Assembly: GCA_030147525.1 (NCBI GenBank)
Contig: JASBVF010000010.1
Span: forward strand, 124,001 to 188,000
Direction: 5' to 3'
Source: Bacteroidota bacterium
Lineage (GTDB): Bacteria > Bacteroidota > Bacteroidia > Chitinophagales > Saprospiraceae
Length of the DNA: 64,000 bases
How positions within the stretch are numbered: the first letter of the stretch is position 1; every line of letters starts with the position of its first letter. The notes beneath the pieces are model-generated. The model was given only the letters and a program-made list of their open reading frames with translations, made no database searches and was not told where the DNA came from. Positions 32,401 through 41,900 of the stretch are shown piece after piece. The position numbers and the translations under genes are program-made.

Positions 32401-34697
32401 CCGGTGCCGGTGGCATTTACCACGAACGTGTAGGTATCGTCCGTGGTGGTGGCCGTGCCTTTTCCGTCACAAACGATGTTGCTGATGGTCAGGTTGATCG
32501 AGCACGGAGGCGGGCCGAGACGCTTAAAGCCGGCGTCGATGGTCAGGTTGGTTTGTCCTTGTCCGAGGGTGAAACACTCTGTCCAGCCATTGGAGGCGGC
32601 GTCGCTGTCCTTGGCGTCGTCGTTGCCCTGGTCTTTGGACGTAGGCATGTAAATGTTACCGTTCGGGTTGGCAAAGAAAACTTTGTAGCTGCCGGCTGCG
32701 AGGTTGTTAAACATATACATCCCGTTACCGTCGGTAAAAGTGGAGGCAACAAACCCGCCCTGGCAGGTCATCAACATCACGAAAGCTGCCGGGATGCCGG
32801 GCTCGCCGGGGTCCTGAATGCCGTTGCCGTTGGTGTCTTCCCAAACGAAATCGCCGACTTTACCCACAACCGGCTGGCAGTTTTCAACAGTAATATTAAT
32901 TGTTTTGGAAGCGTTGCAATCGATGCAATCCGGGCCTGGAGGTGTTACCGGGCCACAGGTAATACCATTTTTAAAGGTAGCGGACTCAAGCACAAGGCTG
33001 CCGAACTGATCGCCGGCCACGATCGGCGCCGAGCAGGAAGTGTGGATGCTGACCTTTTGCAGCAAGCTGCCGCCCTGGCTGCTGTAAACCAGAAACCAGG
33101 TGTTGGAATTGAAGTCATCTTCACCGGCATTTGCAGACGAAGCTGTGAAAGTTGAATTGATCGCCACATTGCCGGTGAAATAGATTTTACCGGTGCCGTC
33201 ATTTTTTTCAGCAACAACAATGTAGACGCTGGGGTCGCCGTTCGGACCGTTGCCGGTGTCGGAGCAGGAATACTTGCCGGGATCCTGGCTGGTGCTGGTG
33301 TTAGAGCAGCTTTCACCGTTGTACGTGATCGTCAGGGAGTTAGGTTTGTCGCCCTGGTCGCAGCAATCAGCACCACCGCTGCCGCTGCCCGATCCGGTGC
33401 TGTTGATGTCGCAGGTACCGCCGTTTGACCACTGAGCGCTGATGAGGTTCAGGCTGCCGAATTGCTCGCCGGGCACCAACGGAGCCGAGCAGGAAGTGTG
33501 AATTTTTACCCTTTGTAACAAAGTGCCGCCCTGGCTGCTATACACCAGAACCCAGGTATTGGAACGCAGTTCATTGTCGCTAACCAGTCCGGCATCGGCT
33601 GAGAAATTAGCGTTGATGGCGACATTGCCGGTGAAGTAGACTTTTCCGGTGCCATCATCTTTTTCCGCTACTTTGATGTAGACGTTGGGATCGTTGTTGG
33701 GGCCGCCGCTCAGGTCTTCGCAGGAATATTTGCCGGGGTCTTGCGATGTATTGGTAGCGGCACAACTCTGGCCGGTATATTTCAACGTAATTTTCTTGGG
33801 CTTGCCACTGTAAGACGGGCAGCAGTCCGAGCCAACCGGGGGTGGGGGAGGAGCCGGGCAAACAGTTGTTCCCGTTCCACCTTCGCAGTCGTTGTCGATG
33901 GTCAGCTTGACGTTCACGCTGCCTGAGTTGGAATAGGTAACCGTGTGTGGGCCAATACCGGTAGCCGTTGCCGGTGTTGCGCCTGTACCGAAATTCCAGG
34001 AATAGGTAATGCAGGGGAACCCAAGATCTGTGGTGCTGAAAGTGATCGCATCACCCTTGCAGACGGTCGTTGTGCTGGAGCTGTTCGGAATAACTACGGT
34101 GATCTCCGGTTCAGGACAGGATTCCGGCGGGGTAGCCGGTCCGCAGAGTGCTCCGTTGGGCCATTCAGCGGAAACGAGGAACAAGCTGCCGATTTGCTCA
34201 CCGGGAATAAGCGGCGCCGAGCAGGAGGTGTGAATCTTCACATTTTGTAACACTGCTCCTCCGAGGCTGGAGTAAACCGTAAAATAGGTGTTGGATGGAA
34301 AGTTGCTGTCGCCACCGTTCTGAGAATTGGCTGTGAAAGTGGTGTTGATAGCTACGTTTCCGCTGAAGTAGATTTTTCCGGAGCCTGAAACGCCGGAGCT
34401 TGCCACGATATAAACGGCAGGATCGCCGTTTGGTCCGCCGCCGACATCCTGGCAGGAGTACTTGCTGGTGCTCTGCGTGGTGTTCGTAGCGTTGCATCCC
34501 TGACCAGTGTAGCGAAGGGTCAGTTTCTGTGGCTTCCCGCTGTTTTGATCACAGCAGTCAGTCTGTGCCTTCAGATGAAGACCGGTCCCGAGCCAAATTA
34601 ATGGAAGGAGGAGAAGCAACCTCACATCGGGGAAAGTGGCCCGTACTGCCTGAATGACAGGTTGGGCAAAGTTGAGGTGTTGAAAAAGTTTGTTCAT
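29460..34697 (-). CDS. Cys-rich/PKD/SdrD secreted protein, paralogue of the 1523-aa gene, type A T9SS sorting domain
   Basis: The 1745-aa product starts at ATG (complement of 34695-34697). A long N-region precedes the hydrophobic signal (LLLLLPLIWLGTGLHLKAQ, residues 27-45). Three Cys-rich domains lie at about 44-186, 286-426 and 444-582 (KYSCxD; NxxVYI; IHTSCSAPLxxGxQxGSL), one more than in its paralogue. A PKD-like domain lies between the first two (about 196-276). SdrD B-like repeats begin near 606, 849, 967, 1091 and 1209 (VGDFVWNDLNKNGIQDxxEPGV), most with a K/N-DSD Asp cluster. Cys/Ig-like domains sit at about 732-844 and 1330-1420, followed by the VRCARRVGCSQWIESNC domain (about 1432-1529). 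The type A sorting domain starts at about 1661 (KLFPNPASGYVMLEW) and ends VKKLAVSH. Only a very short Ser-Gly linker (STGSGSGSGG, near 430) replaces the paralogue's long tract. Surface stalk or adhesin role is inferred. Confidence 0.95.
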   Translation of the reverse strand: MNKLFQHLNFAQPVIQAVRATFPDVRLLLLLPLIWLGTGLHLKAQTDCCDQNSGKPQKLTLRYTGQGCNATNTTQSTSKYSCQDVGGGPNGDPAVYIVASSGVSGSGKIYFSGNVAINTTFTANSQNGGDSNFPSNTYFTVYSSLGGAVLQNVKIHTSCSAPLIPGEQIGSLFLVSAEWPNGALCGPATPPESCPEPEITVVIPNSSSTTTVCKGDAITFSTTDLGFPCITYSWNFGTGATPATATGIGPHTVTYSNSGSVNVKLTIDNDCEGGTGTTVCPAPPPPPVGSDCCPSYSGKPKKITLKYTGQSCAATNTSQDPGKYSCEDLSGGPNNDPNVYIKVAEKDDGTGKVYFTGNVAINANFSADAGLVSDNELRSNTWVLVYSSQGGTLLQRVKIHTSCSAPLVPGEQFGSLNLISAQWSNGGTCDINSTGSGSGSGGADCCDQGDKPNSLTITYNGESCSNTSTSQDPGKYSCSDTGNGPNGDPSVYIVVAEKNDGTGKIYFTGNVAINSTFTASSANAGEDDFNSNTWFLVYSSQGGSLLQKVSIHTSCSAPIVAGDQFGSLVLESATFKNGITCGPVTPPGPDCIDCNASKTINITVENCQPVVGKVGDFVWEDTNGNGIQDPGEPGIPAAFVMLMTCQGGFVASTFTDGNGMYMFNNLAAGSYKVFFANPNGNIYMPTSKDQGNDDAKDSDAASNGWTECFTLGQGQTNLTIDAGFKRLGPPPCSINLTISNIVCDGKGTATTTDDTYTFVVNATGTGTGSGYFVDFSNACIGAAINGPIAYNTPVTLGPFPAGEFVCGVASPPIVYQNGLDIQVSVSDAQNSNCRTSTVVVSPGPCSPSAPASLGDFVWNDLNKNGQQDANEPGVQGVTVKLFKCDGTFVSQTSTNSAGLYSFTNLTANMQYYVEFSNLPTNFVFTTPNAAADNVDSDANQSNGRTDCVFLAPGDNNTTLDAGIFSVAPALGSIGDFVWNDQNNNGIQDPNEPGVGGVTVRLKNCNNAVIAVTTTLASGFYVFPDLPAGCYRVAVDLPSGFVFSPADQGNDDSKDSDIIPGTGMTNNINLATGENNPTIDAGIYKPAPQPASVGDFVWNDLNKNGIQDEGEPGVQGVLVKLFTCNNTFIGQFTTNANGFYQFINLQAGSYYLEFSNLPAGFQFTAKDAGTNDAKDSDVSPANGKTDCFSLTSGQYDPTRDAGIFQSTTTGPAKIGDFVWFDTNANGIQDPNEPGIPGIFVILETCSGAYKDFAVTNASGIYMFNNVQPGQYRIKFASPGTYNGVPVQFTVKDAGNDDTKDSDADWLGFTACFTVNPGDNNLTFDAGLTGETPPPVCVFNGTASNIVCNDNGTPNNPGDDTYTFTLVANGSNTGEWGYDIPSLGLYTLQYGQPYNLGPFNISAGTLTLLLNDHDVANCTSTLTVQPPAPCSSGGGSCDNVTNAGTIGYNESQCQSYDPANIVSLTSPSGGTGQLEYIWLKSTEGCPDDISQIIPGATGASYNPPPITQTTWYVRCARRVGCSQWIESNCVKKEVCTPTGGGCNITFASGPGSITISGLNAPNVDVKVFNSNWQKVFSCFNNCNNPQVVNNLPAGTYFVDVQMWNASWQPVCSKKEYVTVSSLLQAPGGINQTEPSAVTTDKSADDLAERSDRQFEALTKFGATAEMKLFPNPASGYVMLEWTGAEANQPAVISLLNQLGQVVKIIRLDDASVSAFKLDLNDFRSGQYMVHFQLQGEIPMVKKLAVSH

Positions 34698-34800
34698 AAT
34701 TTTGAAAGCATTTTGTAATGGTTATTTTAAGAATTGTAAAATACATTGACCAGCCCTGGCAATGCGACCATGCCAGTGCAAAGGAAAAACGGCCTGTTTA

Positions 34801-34853
34801 CCGGTTGATACCAGACAGATGTAGCCCCCTAACGGGAGACTGTCAAAAACCGG
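34801..34853 (-). promoter_or_regulatory. Nested hairpin in the leader of the 1745-aa gene
   Basis: Three nested pairings share one axis. CCGGTT (34801-34806) pairs with AACCGG (34848-34853), GACAG (34814-34818) with CTGTC (34840-34844), and an inner CCC with GGG (34834-34836) caps it. It lies 104-156 nt upstream of the minus-strand start. It may be a 5'-UTR structure or operator; no T-run follows it. Confidence 0.45.
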
Positions 34854-35304
34854 AATTGTAGTGAAGTGAGAAACCTTTATCCCGAGAGGGACATAGATCT
34901 GTTTAAGACTGTGTTGAGTGAGTTGTGAGACGTATGACTATGTGAATAGCCGCTCAAATATAGCATTCTTCCCGGATAATTTGTCCAGAGTGAACCAACA
35001 AATGCTCTTGCCGGACAAATTTATTTGTTCTCTTAAAATGCGGATCGGATAACATAAATGGTGTAATTACCTTTTTTTAAATTGACCGGATTCTCTGGCT
35101 GATTTTTTACTCCTGGATCATTTTTAGGCTGCGGTTTTGCGGAGCTTACAGGTCTGTTTATGTGGTAATAATCTGAATTCCAATTTTATAAAAAGTAATA
35201 TTTTTTATCAGTCGTTTCTACGTCTGAACGTCCTGCCAAACTTTTTCTCATTCGAATCACGCCTTCTTCTTTCATTGTTTATTGGTTTCTTAATGGTCTG
35301 AAAA

Positions 35305-35369
35305 CTTCTGTATGCAGGAAACAGCTACAGAAGCTGAGCTTGTTTCTTTTATTTAAATTTTTTTTTTGA
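35305..35369 (+). terminator. Possible hairpin followed by T-rich run
   Basis: CTTCTGTA (35305-35312) and TACAGAAG (35326-35333) form a perfect 8-bp inverted repeat with a 13-nt loop. A T-rich stretch follows, including a run of ten T at about 35359-35368. The spacing from stem to the long T-run is larger than in a standard terminator, so this may be an attenuator or chance. Confidence 0.3.
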
Positions 35370-35439
35370 AACCGGATTAAATCTGCCCCTGGTCACTAAA
35401 ATTACAACCCTCCTGAAGCTGAATTCTTTTTTTTCTGGT

Positions 35440-35721
35440 TTGAAAAGATCACTTTTTAAAGAGCCTCCACAAGTGGAGCGGGCTTTGGGAAAACTACTCA
35501 TCTTGACTCTTCCGGCTTATATTTTTTTAACCTTGATTTTTTACGAACGGGACATGCAAGGTTGTTTTCCTTTTATCCTGATGCTGATTTTATTTCAAAA
35601 AATCGAAAATGTTAACTTGATTGACAAAATTAGCCCTGATTTTTGTGGATGTCTGTTTTTTGGCCTGATTTTCGTAATTGTCTTGTTAACCAACCTTTTG
35701 AAACGAGTTGTATACCGGTGA
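35440..35721 (+). CDS. Possible small membrane protein (weak)
   Basis: A TTG-started frame of 93 codons is the only sizeable reading frame in the divergent spacer. The translation has two hydrophobic stretches that could cross the membrane (about residues 18-34 and 69-86, the latter GCLFFGLIFVIVLLTNLL) and basic ends (MKRSLFK; LKRVVYR). A shorter hydrophobic stretch lies near 42-52. No family is recognised, no ribosome-binding site is visible, and AT-rich spacer readily yields hydrophobic frames by chance. It may well not be a gene. Confidence 0.2.
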   Translation: MKRSLFKEPPQVERALGKLLILTLPAYIFLTLIFYERDMQGCFPFILMLILFQKIENVNLIDKISPDFCGCLFFGLIFVIVLLTNLLKRVVYR

Positions 35722-35914
35722 TTCAATCTTCTATTTTTATAAACGATAAACTTCCGTTGAATTGATTTGCGGATTTTTAAGTTTTCACCCTCCCTCAGGT
35801 TTGAATATCAGCTTTTATACCTCCCGATTATTTATGTTGACCGCTTAATAGAATTTCAGCTATTCCCTGCTGGGAAATGAGAGATTATTTCACTTATTTG
35901 AACAAACACAGGCA

Positions 35915-38900
35915 ATGAGAAAGACTCTACTCAGATATGTGGCTTTTTATGCTCTTTTGCATGTCTTCTGGATCAATGCACACAGTAGTGATCTGATTTT
36001 GAATCCCTCCGGGACAATATCTGTCTTCGAGACATGCAATGATGGTCTTGAAAAAAAATACAGCAGCAATTTTTCTAAATTCTTATCTGTCAGGCATGCA
36101 GGCATTTCAAGCGTATGGTTTCCTGTTGATTTTAGTAATAAGTATAACCCTGGTGTAAACCTGAAAAATACCCTTTCCTCCGAATCCGGATTTCAATTTT
36201 TCAGCCTTTCAGAAATTTGCGACAATGGCATCGATGACGACGGCGACGGCTTGATTGACGAAGCTGACCCCGATTGCCAGCTTAACTGCGCCGGCACTGG
36301 CGACATGCTGAGCCATGTCTATTTCATTCCTTTTCCGGAGGAAGAACTCCACCGCTTTTTTCGACTTTTTACCGAATCCAATAACGGATCCATTTCCAAC
36401 GGTATCAATTCCACCATCTCCATCGTCGTTGCGGAAGACAGCACCGTGATCCGCTTCGATCACTGGGAAGATGGTTTTGAAAATTCGCTGCTCAACCCTG
36501 TGCAAAATACAACGCAGATCTGGGGCGACGGCAACCCTGCCAACGGCAAAGCTCCCGGCTACAATTCTGATATTTTTCATGCCGGGGACGCGATCCAGCT
36601 CGATAACGTGGTGACCCTTCCAAGAAATTCGTCCTCGCTGAAGTTCGATGGCCGGGATCTGATCGTTTCCAGCCGTCCGCTGACTGCTACCAGGGTGGCG
36701 TGGCCGCAATCTCCCGGACCTGAACTCTCCGTAGCCATCCAGATGACGGAACAGACCGGCTGGGGGACAGTATATGAGGTGCCGGTTGGGGAAAATACTC
36801 CAGCCAGCAGCGGCATGTTCGGCAATACGGGCGTTTTTACCATGGCTTGTCAAAACGGCACGACCATTCAGATTGATAAAAATGGCGACGGCTCGATCGA
36901 TACCACCCGGATTTTGAACAAAGGGCAATCATTTTCTTTGTCGGGAGGCATTTTCGCAGGTGCGAAGATTTTTGCCGATCATCCGGTGCAGGTCACGGTT
37001 TGTGCGGGCGACCTCAGTTCTGAGTACGAAACCCGGTGGTTTACCCTGGCGCCGCTGGCGCAATGGGGGAACAGCTATTTCATGCCGGTCGGTACCACGG
37101 TAGAATTTGACCCGGCGCACGTTTTCATTTACAATCCAAACCCGGCGGCCATCCATGTTAATTACAATACGGCCAGGGGTTCTGGCTCCTTTAACGTTTC
37201 TTCCGGAAGTACGCACCGGTTCGAGATGCCCATGCAGTCCGGCGCAAAATTTTACACAACGGACGGCAGCCATTTTTATGGCATCGGCACGATGGATAGC
37301 GACGATTCCGATAATGATTCCCATGAGTGGGGCATTTCATTAATACCGGCAGCAGCCCTGGGGCCAGAGGCGCTTGTGGGATGGGGGGCGGGCAGCAAAA
37401 ATCTTTCCCGGAACGGCAGCCCGGTATGGGTGACGCCTTCCGCTGCAACGACGATTTATGTGGACTATGACGGCAATCCCGCTACGGGGCCGGAGGTGGA
37501 CATTGCCGGAAATCATTTCGATATAAAATTTCAGGCACAGCCCTTCAGAAGTTACAGGGTTTTGGACCCTGACACGGATCAAACCGGGATGCGGCTGTAC
37601 ACCCTCGACGGAAAATCGATCGCTGTAGCCTGGGGTCAGGATCCCTCGCTGTCTTCTCCGTCCAATCCATTCCTCGACCTCGGCACGTCCGTTGCGTCGC
37701 TTCAAAAACCTTATGCCTGGAATGAATTTCAGCTGATTTCCGACGCTGATAACAATGGAATTGCCGGACCCGGCGATACCATTCTGGTCTCACTTTTTAT
37801 TAAAAACGCAACTGACAAATCAATTTGTGATATTACGGTGAAGGACACGCTACCGCCGAATTTTACTTACGTTGAAAATACGGCCAAAAGAAATGGCGTG
37901 GCCATCCCCGGCCAGGTCGTGCCGCCTGCCGGCACTGTTTTTCCTTTGGATGAAACAGGCTTTGCCTACGCAGGCATTGCCCCCGGCAGTTGCGACACCA
38001 TCAGGTTCAAAGTAAGGCTGGACACCGTTCCCGCCGGTATGAAAGAAGTAAATGCAAGATTTCAGGCCAACATTGGCTCTTCCCATTCAAAACTGGTGGC
38101 TGAAATAAAAATCCCGGTGGCCGCTGCTGCGACCCCGCATACGGTGAATTTTACAGATACCAACGAGAACCCGGTTTCATTTTTTACCGAAAACTCAACC
38201 GCACAGATTACAATTACCGACGCAGCGATGAACAGGGATTCGACCAGCACGGAATCCACTACCGCTACCGTTCAAAATCTTTCAGGCACTGACTGGGAGG
38301 ATATCATTTTTACAGAAAACGGTACCAACTCAGATATTTTTAACTCCACGATCGTGGTATCGTCTTCAGCGGGTGATTTTCCCGGTGACGGTATCCTCAA
38401 CGCATCGCCGGGCGATACACTTTCGGCTTCCTACGTTGCACCGGGTAACGATGTCGTCAGCACAACCGCCGTTGTCACGACACGTGTTGAATCGCAGGGA
38501 CTGTACTTTTCCGACCCGGCATTATCCATGGACCGGAACAACCCCATAGCGACCCAGGATACATCCACGGCCCTGGCTCCGGCCCTTGCTACCAGCGGCG
38601 CCCTTCAGGTTGATAATGTCACTTTCAGCTCGATCGAAGGTGTCAATTCTTTCTCCTTCAGCCATACCACCACGAGTGCCGCCAACAGGCTGCTGCTGGT
38701 CGGTTTTTCAGGCGATAAGAATGGTGAAATATTGAATGCTGTTACTTACAACGGTCTGCCCCTGACTTACCTTGGGTCGATCAATAACAACGATAAGGCA
38801 AGGATCGAGATTTGGAGTTTGCTGAACCCGCCCGCCGGGTCTTACAACATCCATGCTGTTTTTAACACGACCTCAAAAGGCGTTATGGGTGCAGTAGGCT

Positions 38901-41900
38901 TCTCCGGAGTTGACATGACAAACCCAATCGGAAACTTTTCATCCGTCTCAGGCAGCGGCAACTCCATCAACCTCAATATGCCAGCCGGCAACGGGGAGAT
39001 TTTATTTAACGTGTTGGCCTGGAAAGGAGCTGGTGCAGTAACCCAGGGTTCCGGGGTCACGCAAATGTGGAACCTGACCAACGGTGGTGGCTGGACGACA
39101 GGCTGTGCGGGTATTTTACCGGTCAGCGGCGCTTCAGCCAACCTTTCCTGGACACGCTCCGGTAGTGAATTTTGGTCGATGGGCGTGGTGCCGGTCAGGC
39201 CTGCTCCTTCCGGCATTGCGAGTACCTCTTTTACCCAGACAACGTCACTTTGCAGCGCTTTAACCATGCCTGCCGGCGGCTTGATAACGGCCACGGCACA
39301 TGTGGATGTAGTCGCCGGAATCATGCCGGTGAACCCCAATGTTACCGCAACTTTAAAATACGATGCCACTACTTTTGCCACCCTTACCACCCCGGTTTAT
39401 GACAGCCTCGCCGGTACATTGACGTGGGCAGGCGCCCTGCCGGGAGTTACTACCATACCCGCAGGAAAATCAATCGTTTTCAATGTGGCGACCCAACAAA
39501 ACAACTTGTCGTTTCGGATAAAATACGACAGCGATTCCGCTCCTTCCGGCATCAATCTGCCGGTGACTTCGATTATCAAAGTCGATTCGGTCAATGTGTA
39601 CAATGCGCCGTACCCGGGAGGCAGCAAGGTTACCTCCTGCGTCAACGGGGATACGGTTTATGTTCGTTCTTTCATCAGCGATCCTTTTGGCAGCAATGAC
39701 ATTACGAAGGCGGATCTGGATATTACGTTTCCCGACGGGACCCCGTTTATTGATTCCACTTTGTCAAATGTGCATGTGGCGGGCGTGACCGGGTGCGGTA
39801 AAATCTATGAATTCCGCTGGCCCACTTCCAACCAGCAGGGATTGTTCAATATTAAAACTACCGGTTATGCAGGTTATGATGGCGTAACTGCATCAGCAAA
39901 GACGAGGCTCGACGTGGGGTTCCTGGACAATGGTACTCCATCGCAGGCCAATTTCACCAATGCCGGCAACGTGCCCGTGACGGCTTTCCAGCCGGACAGC
40001 ACGATTTGCATGTCCGTCAGGGATTTTGATCAAAACCTGACGGATACGCTGGTTGAATCTGTTTCAATCAAACTCGAAAGCAGCAGTGGCGACCAGGAAA
40101 CCGTGATCCTCACAGAAACGGGCGTGAATACAGGTATTTTCAAAGCCTGCATGGCTGCCAGCAGTACGCTGGCCGGCACTTCGGGCAATGGGCAGCTCTA
40201 TGCCCGGGAAGGTGATATCCTTTCTTTCACCTACACGGATCCGGACACGGAAAAGGACAAAAGCGCAGCAACTGCAAATGTCCAGTCCACAGCCCCGGTG
40301 ATGAGGGTGATCAAAAGTTTGAAAAAACCCTTTGACGGCGTAGCCATTCCCGGCGAGCAACTTGAGTATGAAATCGCAGTCAGCAACCCCGGCCCGACCA
40401 TCCTGCTGACGGCTATCCTGACAGATACTTTCGATCTCAGCTGCATGAGTTACGTTTCTTCCAGCTATCCGCTCAGCGGCGCCGGGCCTGGAAGCCTCAG
40501 TTGGAATGTCGCCCCGATCATGCCGGGTGAAATCAAAAAGATAAAAGTATTTTTCAATGCTACCGGTGCTTGCAATCCGGGTAAAAATATTGCCTCCGGC
40601 AATGGTATGGATGAAAATGCAGTCGCAGTTGCGGCAGCACCCGACACGGCCCTTGTGATCGTAGCCAACCCGAAAATGACGGTGGACAAGGCTTTGGTCA
40701 GCCCGGTATCGGGGCCGATTTTTGTGGGGGATACCCTCACTTACAATATTACGGTCACCAATACCGGTACTTCGATCATTTCTTTGATCCCGCTGTCCGA
40801 CCAGTACAGCGATTATTTCATGAAATACGTTTCAGCCAGCCCGGCTGCCACGGGTGGGGGAGGCGTTGTTTTGTGGGATAACCTCGGACCGCTTGCACCG
40901 GGCGCTTCCACCACGGTTACGGTCAAATTCATCGCCATGCACGGCACGCCGGTGAACACCAACCATGCACTCGTGGAATTTGCCGTGGATACCTTCGGGA
41001 ACAAAGTACCCGCTGTGATCGATCGGGACATCAGCCATATTGAAAGTCCTCCGCTTGCTGTTAATGATGCGGTGACGACACCTAAAAATACAGCCGTCAC
41101 CATCCCTGTCGCTTCCAACGATTCGGATCCAGACGGCAACCTGAATACGGCAAGTGTTTCCGTCGCCGACGTATCCGGGCCAGCGCACGGGACGGTTACG
41201 GTCGATCCGGTGACGCATGCGATCGTTTACACGCCTGCCATGGATTTCTTTGGGCTCGATTCTTTCCAATACAAAATCTGCGACTTGACCAACCTGTGCG
41301 ATACGGCATGGGTGATTGTGGATGTTACATTCGTCGAAGAGATCTGCAACAACGGCATCGATGACGATAACGATGGATTGGCGGATTGCTTCGATCCGGA
41401 GTGTGGCCAGCCGGCGATTGATCTTGTTTCAACAGTTCAACCGGACAATTGTCCAACGCCAAACAACGGTCAGATTGTCGTATCAGCTTCCGGATCAAAC
41501 CTCAGCTACAGCATTGACGGCGGCGCTACGTATCAGAATTCCAATACTTTCACGGGCTTGTCAGCCGGTAGTTTTAATATTCAGGTAGTCAATTCACTGA
41601 CCGGCTGTCTGACAGACTACGCAGACAATCCGGCGGTGTTGACAGAGCCTGATTGTATTGAAATCTGCGGCAACGGCATCGACGACGACGGCGACGGCCT
41701 GACGGATTGCGACGATACCGATTGCCAGCCGAAAGCGAATTGGGATTCTTTTATCGCCTGCCCCGGTACGCCGCTCCAGGAACAGGTTATTTTCAATGAT
41801 TCCAATATCCAGAATTCCTTGTTCGGAATTGCTGCACTTCCTTCAAACGGAAGCGTCAGCATCAATAACAACGGGGTTTTCCAGTACTCACCCTACTCCA

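Larger units (their letters stand above)
34698..35914. other. 1.2 kb divergent spacer between oppositely oriented giants
   Basis: The spacer separates the divergent 1745-aa (minus) and 2719-aa (plus) genes and must hold both promoters. It is AT-rich. Two structured elements (34801-34853, 35305-35333) and one weak small ORF (35440-35721) are listed separately. A CACCCTCCCTC tract lies at 35786-35796, about 120 nt before the plus-strand start. No transposon end, tRNA or recognised gene was seen. Confidence 0.5.
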